Source: Pseudoduganella dura
GTDB taxonomy: Bacteria > Pseudomonadota > Gammaproteobacteria > Burkholderiales > Burkholderiaceae_D
Reading direction: 5' to 3'
NCBI RefSeq assembly: GCF_009727155.1
Contig: NZ_WNWM01000002.1
Coordinates: 3,782,001 to 3,846,000 of the forward strand
DNA: 64,000 nt
Position numbers and translations under genes: made by a program
In this document: one piece after another, positions 56,116 to 64,000 of the stretch
Layout of the letters: each line of letters starts with the position of its first letter
Position numbering within the stretch: the first letter of the stretch is position 1
Notes under the pieces: generated by a model
Told to the model about the DNA's origin: nothing
The model's database searches: none
Seen by the model: only the letters and a program-made list of their open reading frames with translations

Positions 56116-57330
56116 ATGAATAGCCAACAACAGGGTAAATGGAACCTGAGAATGCTGCTGACTGCGCTGGGAGCGGTCGGTGCCGCTACCACCGTCATGT
56201 CGGGATGCACGGATGCGAACAGTAAAACGGAGCCGGCCGCCTCCTCCGCCGGGCCGCCCGTGTCCGCAGCCGTGGTGGTCGAAAGGCCGGTAGCGGAAAC
56301 CCAGGAGTTCTCGGGCCGCCTGGAAGCGATCGAGGTGGTGCAGATCCGGCCGCGCGTCAGCGGCTATATCACGAAGGTCAACTTCATTCCCGGCGCCGAG
56401 GTTAAAAAAGGCGACCTGCTGTTCGTGATCGATCCCCGGCCCTACCAGGCGGAGGCGGACCGTGCCCAGGCGGCGGCGAATTCCGCTCGCGCACGTGCCG
56501 ACCTCGCCCGGATCGAATTGCAGCGCGCCGAGCGGTTGCTGGCCGACAGGGCGATCGCCCAGCGCGAGTTCGACGAGCGGGCGGCCGGCCAGAAGGAGCT
56601 CGAAGCGAACGCGCGCGCAGCACAGGCGCAACTGGATGCGGCCCGGCTCAACCTGTCGTACACGCGCGTAACCGCGCCGATCGACGGGCGTGTCTCGAAA
56701 GCCGAGATAACCCTGGGTAACCTGGTCGACGCGACCGCGGTGCTGACCTCGGTGGTGTCGCTGGACCGGATGTACGCCAGCTTCGATGGCGACGAGCAAA
56801 CCTACCTGCGCGTGGGATCGCGTGCGCAACGCGGCCAGCCGACGGCAGTCAATGTCGGCCTGAACAACGAAGAAGGTTTTCCGCACGAGGGAGCACTCGA
56901 ATTCGTCGACAACCAGCTCGACACCCGTACCGGCAGCGTGCGCATGCGGGCAACCTTGAAAAACGCGGATCGCACGCTGGCACCCGGCCTGTTTGCCCGG
57001 ATCCAGGTCGGCAGCGGCATTCCCCGGAATACGGTGCTCATCCGCGACAAGGCGGTGGGCACGGACCAGAGCCGCAAGTTCGTGGTTGTGGTCGGCCCGG
57101 ACAACAAGGCCGTGTTCCGCCCTGTAACGCTGGGCCCCCTGGTCGACGGCATGCGCGTGGTGCGCAGCGGCCTGAAGCCGGGCGAGAAGATCGTCGTCGA
57201 TGGCCTGCAGCGCGTCAGTCCCGGCTCCCAGGTGTCCGCGCAGGTCGTGCCGATGGACGAAAGCGCCGCCAGCGTCGCCGGTGCCACCCAGGACGTGCCA
57301 TTGGCGTCGGCCAGTGGCAAACAGGAGTAA
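56116..57330 (+). CDS. RND efflux periplasmic adaptor (MexE/OqxA-type membrane fusion protein)
   Basis: A 404-residue adaptor that bridges the inner-membrane pump and outer-membrane channel. The N-terminus has a lipoprotein-type signal (VMSGCTDAN, Cys near residue 37). The lipoyl half-motif IRPRVSGYITKVNFIPGAEV is near 90, a coiled-coil hairpin (residues about 105-170, QAAANSARARADLARIELQR) follows, then the second lipoyl half (SYTRVTAPIDGRVSKAEI). Beta-barrel and membrane-proximal domains come last (GLFARIQVGSGIPRNTVLI). AGAGGTC precedes the ATG. It is four bases before the pump gene. Confidence 0.95.
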   Translation: MNSQQQGKWNLRMLLTALGAVGAATTVMSGCTDANSKTEPAASSAGPPVSAAVVVERPVAETQEFSGRLEAIEVVQIRPRVSGYITKVNFIPGAEVKKGDLLFVIDPRPYQAEADRAQAAANSARARADLARIELQRAERLLADRAIAQREFDERAAGQKELEANARAAQAQLDAARLNLSYTRVTAPIDGRVSKAEITLGNLVDATAVLTSVVSLDRMYASFDGDEQTYLRVGSRAQRGQPTAVNVGLNNEEGFPHEGALEFVDNQLDTRTGSVRMRATLKNADRTLAPGLFARIQVGSGIPRNTVLIRDKAVGTDQSRKFVVVVGPDNKAVFRPVTLGPLVDGMRVVRSGLKPGEKIVVDGLQRVSPGSQVSAQVVPMDESAASVAGATQDVPLASASGKQE

Positions 57331-57333
57331 GGC

Positions 57334-60300
57334 ATGAATATCTCCCGCTTCTTCGTCGACAAGCCGATCTTTGCGGCAGTCCTGTCGATCATGGTGTTCG
57401 TGGCCGGCCTGATCGCGATCTTCAAGCTGCCCATCTCCGAATACCCGGACGTCGTGCCGCCCTCGGTGGTCGTGCGTGCCCAGTATCCGGGCGCCAACCC
57501 GAAGATCATCGCCGAGACCGTGGCGGCTCCCCTCGAGGAGCAGATCAACGGCGTCGAGAACATGCTGTACATGTCGTCGCAAAACACCAGCGACGGGGCG
57601 CTGCAGCTGACCGTGACGTTTGCCATCGGCACCAATGTCGACCAGGCCGAAACGGCGGTGCAGAACCGCGTCCAGCGCGCGTTGCCGCGGTTGCCCGAAG
57701 AGGTGCGCCAGATCGGCGTGACGACCGTGAAGAGTTCGCCGAACCTGACGATGGTGGTCCACCTGAAGTCCCCGGATGGGCGCTACGACGACCTGTATTT
57801 GCGCAACTATGCAGTGTTGAACATCAAGGATCAGCTGGCGCGGCTGCATGGCATGGGCGAGGTGCAGTTGTTCGGTTCGGGCGACTACGCGATGCGCGTC
57901 TGGCTCGATCCGCAGAAGGTCGCCACCCGTGGCCTGACGGCTGGCGACGTGGTCGATGCGATCCGCGAGCAGAACGTGCAGGTGGCGGCCGGCGTGATTG
58001 GCCAGGGACCATCGAAGGATGCCGATTTCCAGCTGACCGTCAACACCCAGGGGCGGCTGTCGACGGTCGAGGAGTTCGGCAATATCGTCGTCAAGACCAA
58101 TCAGGACGGTGCGACGACACTGCTCAAGGATGTCGCGCGGCTGGAGATGGGTTCGAACTCGTACGCGCTGCGCTCGCTGCTGAACAACAAATCGGCGGTC
58201 GCGATTCCCATCTTCGAAGCGCCGAACGCGAACGCGCTGCAGCTCTCGTCCGATGTCCGCGCGACGATGAAGACGCTGTCGAAGAATTTTCCCCAGGGTG
58301 TCGAGTACGATATCGTGTACGACCCCACGCAATTCGTGCGCGAGTCGATCAATTCGGTCGTGCATACCCTTGGTGAAGCGGTGATCCTGGTGGCCATCGT
58401 CGTCATCGTGTTCCTGCAGACCTGGCGTGCGTCGATCATTCCGCTGCTGGCGGTTCCGGTGTCGATTGTCGGTACCTTCGCCGTGATGCTGATGTTCGGC
58501 TTTTCGATCAATACGCTGTCGCTGTTCGGACTGGTCCTGGCGATCGGTATCGTGGTGGATGACGCCATCGTGGTGGTGGAAAACGTGGAACGGTACATCG
58601 AGCAGGGCCTCACGCCCCACGATGCGACGATCCAGGCCATGAAGGAAGTGTCGGGCCCGATCATCGCCATCGCGCTGGTGTTGTGCGCGGTGTTCGTGCC
58701 GATTGCGTTCGTGTCCGGCCTGACGGGCCAGTTCTACCGCCAGTTCGCGCTGACCATCGCGATCTCCACCGTGATTTCGGCCTTCTCCTCGCTTACCCTG
58801 GCCCCGGCCTTGTCGGCTGCGTTGCTCAAGGGGCATGCTGAACCGAAGGATGCGCTGACGCGGGGCATGGACAAGGTGCTGGGCGGCTTCTTCCGCGTGT
58901 TCAACAAGTTCTTCAACCGTTCCGCGCAAAAGTACGAGGGAGGTGTTCGCGGGGTCCTGCGTCACAAGGGTATCTCGCTCGTGGTATATGCGCTGCTCGG
59001 CGTGGCCGGCCTGTTCATGTTCAAGGCCGTGCCGCCGGGCTTCGTGCCGGGCCAGGACAAACAATACCTGATCGGATTCGCGCAATTGCCCGATGCCGCT
59101 TCGCTGGACCGGACGGACCGGATCATTCGCCAGATGTCCGATATCGCCAAGGACATTCCCGGTGTGGAGGATTCGATCGCCTTTCCGGGGTTGTCCATCA
59201 ACGGCTTCACCAATGCGCCAAACGCGGGCATCGTGTTCCTTGGCCTGAAGCCCTTCGAAGAACGCAAGGGCAAGGCGCTCTCCGCCCAGGCGATCGCTGC
59301 GGAAATCAACAAGAGAATGGGGGCCGTGCAGGGCGCGTTCGTGATGGTACTGCCACCCCCACCGGTGAATGGCCTTGGTACCACCGGCGGCTTCAAGCTG
59401 ATGATCGAAGACCGGGGCAACCTCGGCTATGACGAGCTGTTCAAGGCCGTTCAAGCGGTACAGCAGAAAGCGTGGCAGGAACCGCGCCTGCAAGGCGTGT
59501 TCTCCGGTTACCAGATCAACGTGCCGCAGCTGTTCGCGGATGTCGACAGGGTCAAGGCGAAACAGCTTGGCGTGCCGCTGCAAACGATCTACCAGACCCT
59601 GCAGATCAATCTGGGCTCGTTGTACGTGAACGACTTCAATCAGTTCGGCCGCACCTACCAGGTGCGCGTGCAGGCCGATGCGCCGTTCCGGTCCCATGCG
59701 GAGCAAATGACACAGCTGAAGGTGCGCAACGACAAGGGCGAGATGATTCCCCTGTCGTCGCTGATGCGCGTGAAGGACACGTATGGACCGGATCGCGTGC
59801 AGCGCTACAACAACTACGTTGCCGCGGACTTGAACGGCGGCGCCGCGCCTGGCGTGTCGTCGGGACAGGCGCAGGAAATCATGGAAGCGATCCTGCGCGA
59901 CACACTGCCGCAGGGAATCACCTACGAATGGACCGACCTCACGTACCAGGACATCCTGGCCGGCAACACGATGATCTATGTGTTCCCGCTGTGCGTGCTG
60001 CTGGTGTTCCTGGTGCTGGCCGCGCAGTACGAAAGCTGGACCTTGCCGCTGGCCGTGATCCTGATCGTGCCGATGTCCATCCTGTGCGCGCTGATCGGCG
60101 TGAAGCTGACCGGGGGCGACAACAATGTCTTCACCCAGATCGCCCTGTTCGTGCTGGTCGGACTGGCGTCGAAGAACGCGATCCTGATCGTGGAGTTCGC
60201 ACGCGAACTGGAAGAGCACGGGCGCAGCGTTGTCGACGCCGCGCTGGAGGCTTGCCGTCTGCGTCTGCGCCCCATCCTGATGACATCGATCGCGTTCATC

Positions 60301-60522
60301 ATGGGCGTGCTGCCGCTGGTGTTCTCCAGTGGCGCAGGTTCCGAGATGCGCCACGCGATGGGTGTCGCCGTGTTTGCCGGCATGCTGGGCGTCACGCTCT
60401 TCGGCCTGTTCCTGACGCCGGTGTTCTATGTCTTGTTGCGCACCCTGGCCAAACGCCTGGAGAGGAAAAAAGCTCCGGCCCCGGAAGTGTCGCTGGTCAA
60501 AATGGAAGGAACCCACGGATGA
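57334..60522 (+). CDS. RND multidrug efflux pump, HAE1 family (MexF/OqxB-like)
   Basis: A 1062-residue proton/drug antiporter of the inner membrane. MNISRFFVDKPIFAAVLSIM begins helix 1. The proton-relay Asp pair is in GLVLAIGIVVDDAIVVVENV near residue 400. Porter-domain landmarks include YPGANPKIIAETVAAPLEEQ near 50 and the conserved GFVPGQDKQYLIGFAQLPDA near 570. The second helix block carries the relay region FVLVGLASKNAILIVEFAREL near 950 with the conserved Lys, and AMGVAVFAGMLGVTLFGLFL near the end. The stop overlaps the start of the outer-membrane channel gene (ATGA). The family exports chloramphenicol, quinolones and similar compounds; specificity here is not known. Confidence 0.97.
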   Translation: MNISRFFVDKPIFAAVLSIMVFVAGLIAIFKLPISEYPDVVPPSVVVRAQYPGANPKIIAETVAAPLEEQINGVENMLYMSSQNTSDGALQLTVTFAIGTNVDQAETAVQNRVQRALPRLPEEVRQIGVTTVKSSPNLTMVVHLKSPDGRYDDLYLRNYAVLNIKDQLARLHGMGEVQLFGSGDYAMRVWLDPQKVATRGLTAGDVVDAIREQNVQVAAGVIGQGPSKDADFQLTVNTQGRLSTVEEFGNIVVKTNQDGATTLLKDVARLEMGSNSYALRSLLNNKSAVAIPIFEAPNANALQLSSDVRATMKTLSKNFPQGVEYDIVYDPTQFVRESINSVVHTLGEAVILVAIVVIVFLQTWRASIIPLLAVPVSIVGTFAVMLMFGFSINTLSLFGLVLAIGIVVDDAIVVVENVERYIEQGLTPHDATIQAMKEVSGPIIAIALVLCAVFVPIAFVSGLTGQFYRQFALTIAISTVISAFSSLTLAPALSAALLKGHAEPKDALTRGMDKVLGGFFRVFNKFFNRSAQKYEGGVRGVLRHKGISLVVYALLGVAGLFMFKAVPPGFVPGQDKQYLIGFAQLPDAASLDRTDRIIRQMSDIAKDIPGVEDSIAFPGLSINGFTNAPNAGIVFLGLKPFEERKGKALSAQAIAAEINKRMGAVQGAFVMVLPPPPVNGLGTTGGFKLMIEDRGNLGYDELFKAVQAVQQKAWQEPRLQGVFSGYQINVPQLFADVDRVKAKQLGVPLQTIYQTLQINLGSLYVNDFNQFGRTYQVRVQADAPFRSHAEQMTQLKVRNDKGEMIPLSSLMRVKDTYGPDRVQRYNNYVAADLNGGAAPGVSSGQAQEIMEAILRDTLPQGITYEWTDLTYQDILAGNTMIYVFPLCVLLVFLVLAAQYESWTLPLAVILIVPMSILCALIGVKLTGGDNNVFTQIALFVLVGLASKNAILIVEFARELEEHGRSVVDAALEACRLRLRPILMTSIAFIMGVLPLVFSSGAGSEMRHAMGVAVFAGMLGVTLFGLFLTPVFYVLLRTLAKRLERKKAPAPEVSLVKMEGTHG

Positions 60523-61988
60523 ATCACGCTAAATTCAAGGGGCGCGCCCCGCTCTCCCTGTCGCTCCTGGCCGCGCTGGTACTGAGCGCATGCGCCGCGC
60601 CTGACTTCAAACAGCCGGCGATGGACGTGCCTGCCGCGTTCCGGGAAGCGCAATCCACCGACGACGTGAAGCTTGCGGCCGACGGCACGCGCTGGAAGGC
60701 GGCGCAGCCGGCCGAACAGCAGCCACGCGGCGACTGGTGGCTGGCGTTCAACGACCCGCTGCTGACCGAGCTGATCAACGAAGCGACCCGCAATAATGCC
60801 AATCTCGCCGTGGCGGCCGCCCGCGTGAAGCAGGCGAGGGCGATCGCCGGCATCGCGGAGGCGGACCGGATTCCGCAGGTGGGCGTCGGCGTCGGCGCCA
60901 ATCGTTCGCGGCTATCGCCACAGGAAGCCAGCCTGCCCCAAGGTTCCGCGGTTGCGCCGGTCAGCAGCTACCAGGCGCGCCTGACAGCCAGTTATGAAGT
61001 CGACCTGTTCGGCCGCGTCGCATCGAACGTGGCGGCAGCCCGCAACGACGCGGCAACCGTCGAAGCGAATTACCGTTCGGTGCTGCTGTCGTTGCAGGCC
61101 GATGTGGCGCAGTCATATTTCCGCGTGCGCGCCACGGATGCGGAGCTGGCGACCGTGGCGCAAACGGTGCGGCTGCGCGAGGCGAGCGTGCAGGTCACCC
61201 AGCGCCGCTTCGACCTGGGCGATATCGGCGAATTCGACCTGTCGCGCGCGAAGACGGAACTGGCGACTGCACGGGCGGAAGCCATCGGCCTGCAACGCCA
61301 GCGCACGACAGCCGAGCATGCATTGGCTGTCCTGCTGGGCAAACCCGCCGCCGCGTTCACGGCGCCAGTGGCGCCGCTGGCGGAAGAGAGTCCGCTGCCT
61401 GTCGTGCCGGCGGGACTGCCGTCGTCGCTGCTCGAGCGCCGGCCGGACATCGCCGCTGCCCAGCGCGCAATGGAAGCATCCAATGCCCGCATCGGTGTCG
61501 CGCGTTCGGCGATGTTCCCGGCGCTGACGATCAGTGCCGACGGCGGCGGTGTCGGCCCGGCGGCTGCCGACGTTTTTCGCTGGAGCAGCCGTTCCTGGAT
61601 GCTGGGTACGCTGCTGTCGATGCCGTTGATCGACGGGGGGCGCAACCGGGCCAACATCGGGCGCAGCGAGGCGGCGCTCGAAGAATCCGTGGGCAGCTAT
61701 CGGCAGACCGTGCTGACCGCGTTTGCCGAAGTCGAGGATAACCTGGCCGGCTTGCGAATCCTGTCCGGCCAGACTGCACGGATCGACGAGGCGGTGGTCG
61801 CGGCGCGCCGCTCCGCCGACCTCGCGCAAAAGCTGTATGCGGCCGGACGTTCCAGCTACCTCGAGCTGCTCGATGCGCAGCGTAACCTCGCCGCCATCGA
61901 ACGCAGTGCCGTACAACTGCGGGGCAACCGCGCGATCACCACTGTGGCGCTGATTCGTGCGCTGGGCGGGGGCTGGGACCGGGCTTGA
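60519..61988 (+). CDS. RND outer-membrane channel lipoprotein (NodT/OprM-type)
   Basis: A 489-residue TolC-like outer-membrane factor. It has a lipoprotein signal (SLLAALVLSACAAPDF, Cys near residue 26). WWLAFNDPLLTELINEATRN near 76 begins the first OEP repeat, SYEVDLFGRVASNVAAARND near 157 is the family's first strand region, and LLERRPDIAAAQRAMEASNA near 310 starts the second repeat. The LELLDAQRNLAAIER end helix fits. The ATG overlaps the pump stop, so all three efflux proteins are made from one coupled operon. Confidence 0.96.
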   Translation: MNHAKFKGRAPLSLSLLAALVLSACAAPDFKQPAMDVPAAFREAQSTDDVKLAADGTRWKAAQPAEQQPRGDWWLAFNDPLLTELINEATRNNANLAVAAARVKQARAIAGIAEADRIPQVGVGVGANRSRLSPQEASLPQGSAVAPVSSYQARLTASYEVDLFGRVASNVAAARNDAATVEANYRSVLLSLQADVAQSYFRVRATDAELATVAQTVRLREASVQVTQRRFDLGDIGEFDLSRAKTELATARAEAIGLQRQRTTAEHALAVLLGKPAAAFTAPVAPLAEESPLPVVPAGLPSSLLERRPDIAAAQRAMEASNARIGVARSAMFPALTISADGGGVGPAAADVFRWSSRSWMLGTLLSMPLIDGGRNRANIGRSEAALEESVGSYRQTVLTAFAEVEDNLAGLRILSGQTARIDEAVVAARRSADLAQKLYAAGRSSYLELLDAQRNLAAIERSAVQLRGNRAITTVALIRALGGGWDRA

Positions 61989-62315
61989 TCGATGTGCCGG
62001 CAATCGCCGGTGCGTGGAGAAACATGCCGCCGTCCTTTTCGAGGCGGTATGTCCTTCATCGATTTCTGGGAGACTTGCTGTGCCTGCGACTCGAGGGCGA
62101 AGGTCAGGCCATGCTGCCGCTGGGAGGCCGGCGGTAATGCGGCCCGCAACTGCGGTTGTGCCATGCTGGCACAACTGTTTCACCTTACTGATGAGTTATC
62201 GAAAGTTCGGGGCGCCAGTAGACTGCGGCATGGCTGGACCATCGCGGAGCTGGCTGGAGTGCCGATTGTCCGGTGGCGGGCAGTTGTTCCTGCCGCAGTG
62301 ACCGGCGAGCAGGCT
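61989..62315. other. Intergenic region, no gene seen
   Basis: Lies between the efflux operon and the convergent LuxR-type gene. A GCCGGCAATCGCCGG dyad near 61998 could weakly end the operon. Open frames here lack ribosome binding sites and recognisable patterns. Confidence 0.4.
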
Positions 62316-63023
62316 TCAGGCGGGGGACGGGATGTCATTGAAATACCCGGCCATCCGCAAGTTTTCACCTGCCGCTTTTTCTCGGGATGTCATCCACCTG
62401 GTTGATCCGTCATGCGAACCGTTCACCATTTCCGGATCAAATTCGAGTAATCCCAGCACGTTGGCGATGACGATTGCCTGGGTACGCGTACTGGCGCCCA
62501 ACTTGATCATCAGATTGCCAAGATGGATCTTCACCGTAACTTCCGCAATGCCCAGGGTGCGGGCAATCGATTTATTGCACAAGCCCTTGCCGAGAGAATG
62601 CAGCACTTGGTGTTCCCGGCTTGTTAGTTTTTCGCGCCGCATTGCCGCGCGTGCTCGTCCGGAAATGCATCGGCTCAGGAACAACGCTTCGGATTGCAAT
62701 TGCAGGATCGCTTCCGCAAGCTCGCCGGCGTCGCAATCCTGCGTCAGGATGCCGTGAATGCCGCCATCGACGGCATTCCTGATGTCCCATTCCCGTGTTC
62801 GATTGGTCACGACGATGATTTTCAGGGCTTGGTCGCATGCCGCGCGGCGTTTTCCGGCGATTTGCATGCCATGGTCGTAGTCGGTGATGAGCGTCCCGCG
62901 CGCGGAACAGCTCAATTGCGACTGGTCCAGGCTCACCAGTGGCAGATCGCAATTCGCCGCCAGCATGGCACTGATGCCGGCCTTGACGGTTGCTTCCTTG
63001 TGCGTGATGTAAATCATGGTCAT
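62316..63023 (-). CDS. LuxR-type response regulator with degenerate receiver
   Basis: A 235-residue regulator. The C-terminal HTH is clear: LTSREHQVLHSLGKGLCNKS and TLGIAEVTVKIHLGNLMIKL at residues about 130-190. The N-terminal 120 residues have the receiver fold (MIYITHKEATVKAGISAMLA, GTLITDYDHG, IIVVTNRTREWDIRNAVDGG). The conserved receiver lysine is missing (GILTQDCDAGEL), and the acidic pocket at the N-terminus is absent. Conventional phosphorylation is doubtful. Start 63023 is used (MTMIYITH); 63017 is an alternative. It is divergent from the LysR gene at the window end and convergent with the efflux operon, which it may regulate; this is inference. Confidence 0.88.
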   Translation of the reverse strand: MTMIYITHKEATVKAGISAMLAANCDLPLVSLDQSQLSCSARGTLITDYDHGMQIAGKRRAACDQALKIIVVTNRTREWDIRNAVDGGIHGILTQDCDAGELAEAILQLQSEALFLSRCISGRARAAMRREKLTSREHQVLHSLGKGLCNKSIARTLGIAEVTVKIHLGNLMIKLGASTRTQAIVIANVLGLLEFDPEMVNGSHDGSTRWMTSREKAAGENLRMAGYFNDIPSPA

Positions 63024-63175
63024 CGTGATCTCTTCTTGTTCGAATGACGGCATTACCCGGATACGGTGGCAGTTTGCGCGCAAATGAATGTCGCTGAAGG
63101 GCCGATGCAATGATCTTAACAATGTGCTTTTCAATTTGAAATCAACGATATCGAATAACGGCGATTCAAAACTGT

Positions 63176-64000
63176 ATGAACACGGATTGGAATGACTTCA
63201 GGGTGTTTCTCGCGATCGCCCGCAGCGGGACCCTGAGCGAAGCCGCACGGCTCCTGGGCTCGTCGCAACCCACCGTGGGGCGCCGCCTGCAGGCACTCGA
63301 GCAAACCCTGGGCCACGCGCTGTTCCAGCGAACGACCGATGGCTACGTGCTCAGTAACGAGGGCGAGGCCATCCTTTGCGATATCGAGCGGATGGAAGAG
63401 CAGGCGACCGCGGTGGAGCGCAAGCTGGCGGGCGGCTTCAGCCTGGACGGCCTGGTGCGGGTATCGACCACCGAATGGTTCGGTGTACATGTCCTGGCGC
63501 CGATCTTCGCCAACGTCCGCATCCATCATCCCAATCTGTCGATCGAATTGATCACGGAAACCCGCTCGGTGAGCCTGACCCGGCGGGAAGCGGATATCAG
63601 TTTTCGGTTCAAGGAATTCGACGAACCGGACGTCATCCAGACCAGGGCGATCGCGATCGAATTTTCTGCCTACGCAAGTCGCGCATACCTCCGGCGGAAC
63701 GGCCATCCCGGCGCGGGGCAGGGGCCTGGTGGCACGACGAGCGAAGGTCACGGACATACCCTGGTCACGATGGACACGGGCTTCGGGAATCTGGCGGATG
63801 TGCCCTGGCTGCTTTCCCGGCTGCCGGAAGCGGTCGTCGGTCTGCGTGCCAACAGCCGCGATGTCCAGGCCAGGCTGTGTGCCGCGGGTGCCGGGATTGC
63901 CGTGCTGCCGCACCAGGTCGGGGCGACCGATCCCGGGCTCGTCATGCTGGACCTTGGCGAGCTTCCGCCCGGCCGGATCGTGTGGGCCGGCGTTCACAAG
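63176..64000 (+). CDS. LysR-family regulator, N-terminal part (cut by window end)
   Basis: The frame is open from ATG 63176 to the end of the window (275 codons, no stop). The HTH is readable as WNDFRVFLAIARSGTLSEAA and LLGSSQPTVGRRLQALEQTL at residues 5-55, and the effector domain starts at VRVSTTEWFGVHVLAPIFAN near residue 98. NSRDVQARLCAAGAGIAVLP near 228 is the usual late motif. The protein is probably nearly complete, lacking only some 20-30 residues. It is divergent from the LuxR-type gene with 152 bases between, a layout suggesting mutual or shared regulation. Confidence 0.92.
   Translation, partial: MNTDWNDFRVFLAIARSGTLSEAARLLGSSQPTVGRRLQALEQTLGHALFQRTTDGYVLSNEGEAILCDIERMEEQATAVERKLAGGFSLDGLVRVSTTEWFGVHVLAPIFANVRIHHPNLSIELITETRSVSLTRREADISFRFKEFDEPDVIQTRAIAIEFSAYASRAYLRRNGHPGAGQGPGGTTSEGHGHTLVTMDTGFGNLADVPWLLSRLPEAVVGLRANSRDVQARLCAAGAGIAVLPHQVGATDPGLVMLDLGELPPGRIVWAGVHK

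Noticed and set aside
56083..60516. 1477-codon antisense frame over the RND adaptor and pump genes
   Set aside because: Same composition artefact; no domain pattern and no start signal.

Overview
The window looks like a chromosomal segment of a high-GC beta-proteobacterium, most likely an Oxalobacteraceae member of the Massilia/Pseudoduganella/Duganella type. The evidence is inferential: strong G/C bias at third codon positions, a MaeB malic enzyme fused to a phosphotransacetylase domain, a Bordetella/Burkholderia-type 16-strand porin, a PEP-CTERM exported protein, a D-rhamnose gene pair, and a FadR-type sugar-acid regulon. I saw no rRNA, tRNA or CRISPR array. About 54 protein genes or gene remnants are supported.

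Layout. 1-3.8 kb: the 5' part of thiL, two small membrane proteins and maeB with a clear terminator. 3.8-5.2 kb: an IS4-family element whose transposase is split by a -1 frameshift at a T6C run. 5.3-10.1 kb: a DUF2214 membrane protein, then gmd-rmd and two GT4 glycosyltransferases (GDP-D-rhamnose synthesis and probable rhamnan assembly). 10.4-14.8 kb: an MHYT-PAS-PAS hybrid histidine kinase translationally coupled to a REC-HD-GYP protein. 15.2-25.3 kb: a sugar-acid (hexuronate/aldarate) region with an ACS-type MFS transporter, exported aldose 1-epimerase, LacI regulator, SMP-30 lactonase, alpha-ketoglutaric semialdehyde dehydrogenase, KdgD and a FadR-type GntR regulator. The transporter and kdgD promoters share nearly identical operators overlapping TTGCTY-N17-TACGAT core elements. 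A tautomerase and a PEP-CTERM protein lie inside this block.

25.4-33 kb: a small lipoprotein, an unknown protein behind a 20-bp LexA box, an HTH protein, a LysR regulator divergent from a 2-hydroxyacid dehydrogenase/MFS/porin set, a periplasmic cupin and an exported esterase. 33.2-39.6 kb: an accessory patch with a truncated cyclase-family gene, a truncated DUF1330 gene, a lower-GC gene resembling uracil-DNA-glycosylase-fold proteins, a tandem AAA+ ATPase divergent from an unrecognised 193-residue protein, an SGNH hydrolase remnant lacking its middle, and a WYL-domain regulator. This patch is the best candidate for an undescribed system, but that is inference.

39.8-47.1 kb: a secreted alkylsulfatase, a DUF305/beta-propeller pair, a VOC/epoxide-hydrolase-like pair and an M48 membrane protease. 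47.3-51.1 kb: a periplasmic-propeller sensor kinase convergent with a NarL-type response regulator. 51.3-64 kb: a LysR regulator divergent from an SDR/old-yellow-enzyme/MFS operon, a complete RND efflux operon (adaptor, pump, outer-membrane channel), a LuxR-type regulator with a degenerate receiver, and a LysR gene cut by the window end. Long antisense ORFs across most genes are composition artefacts and were left out.
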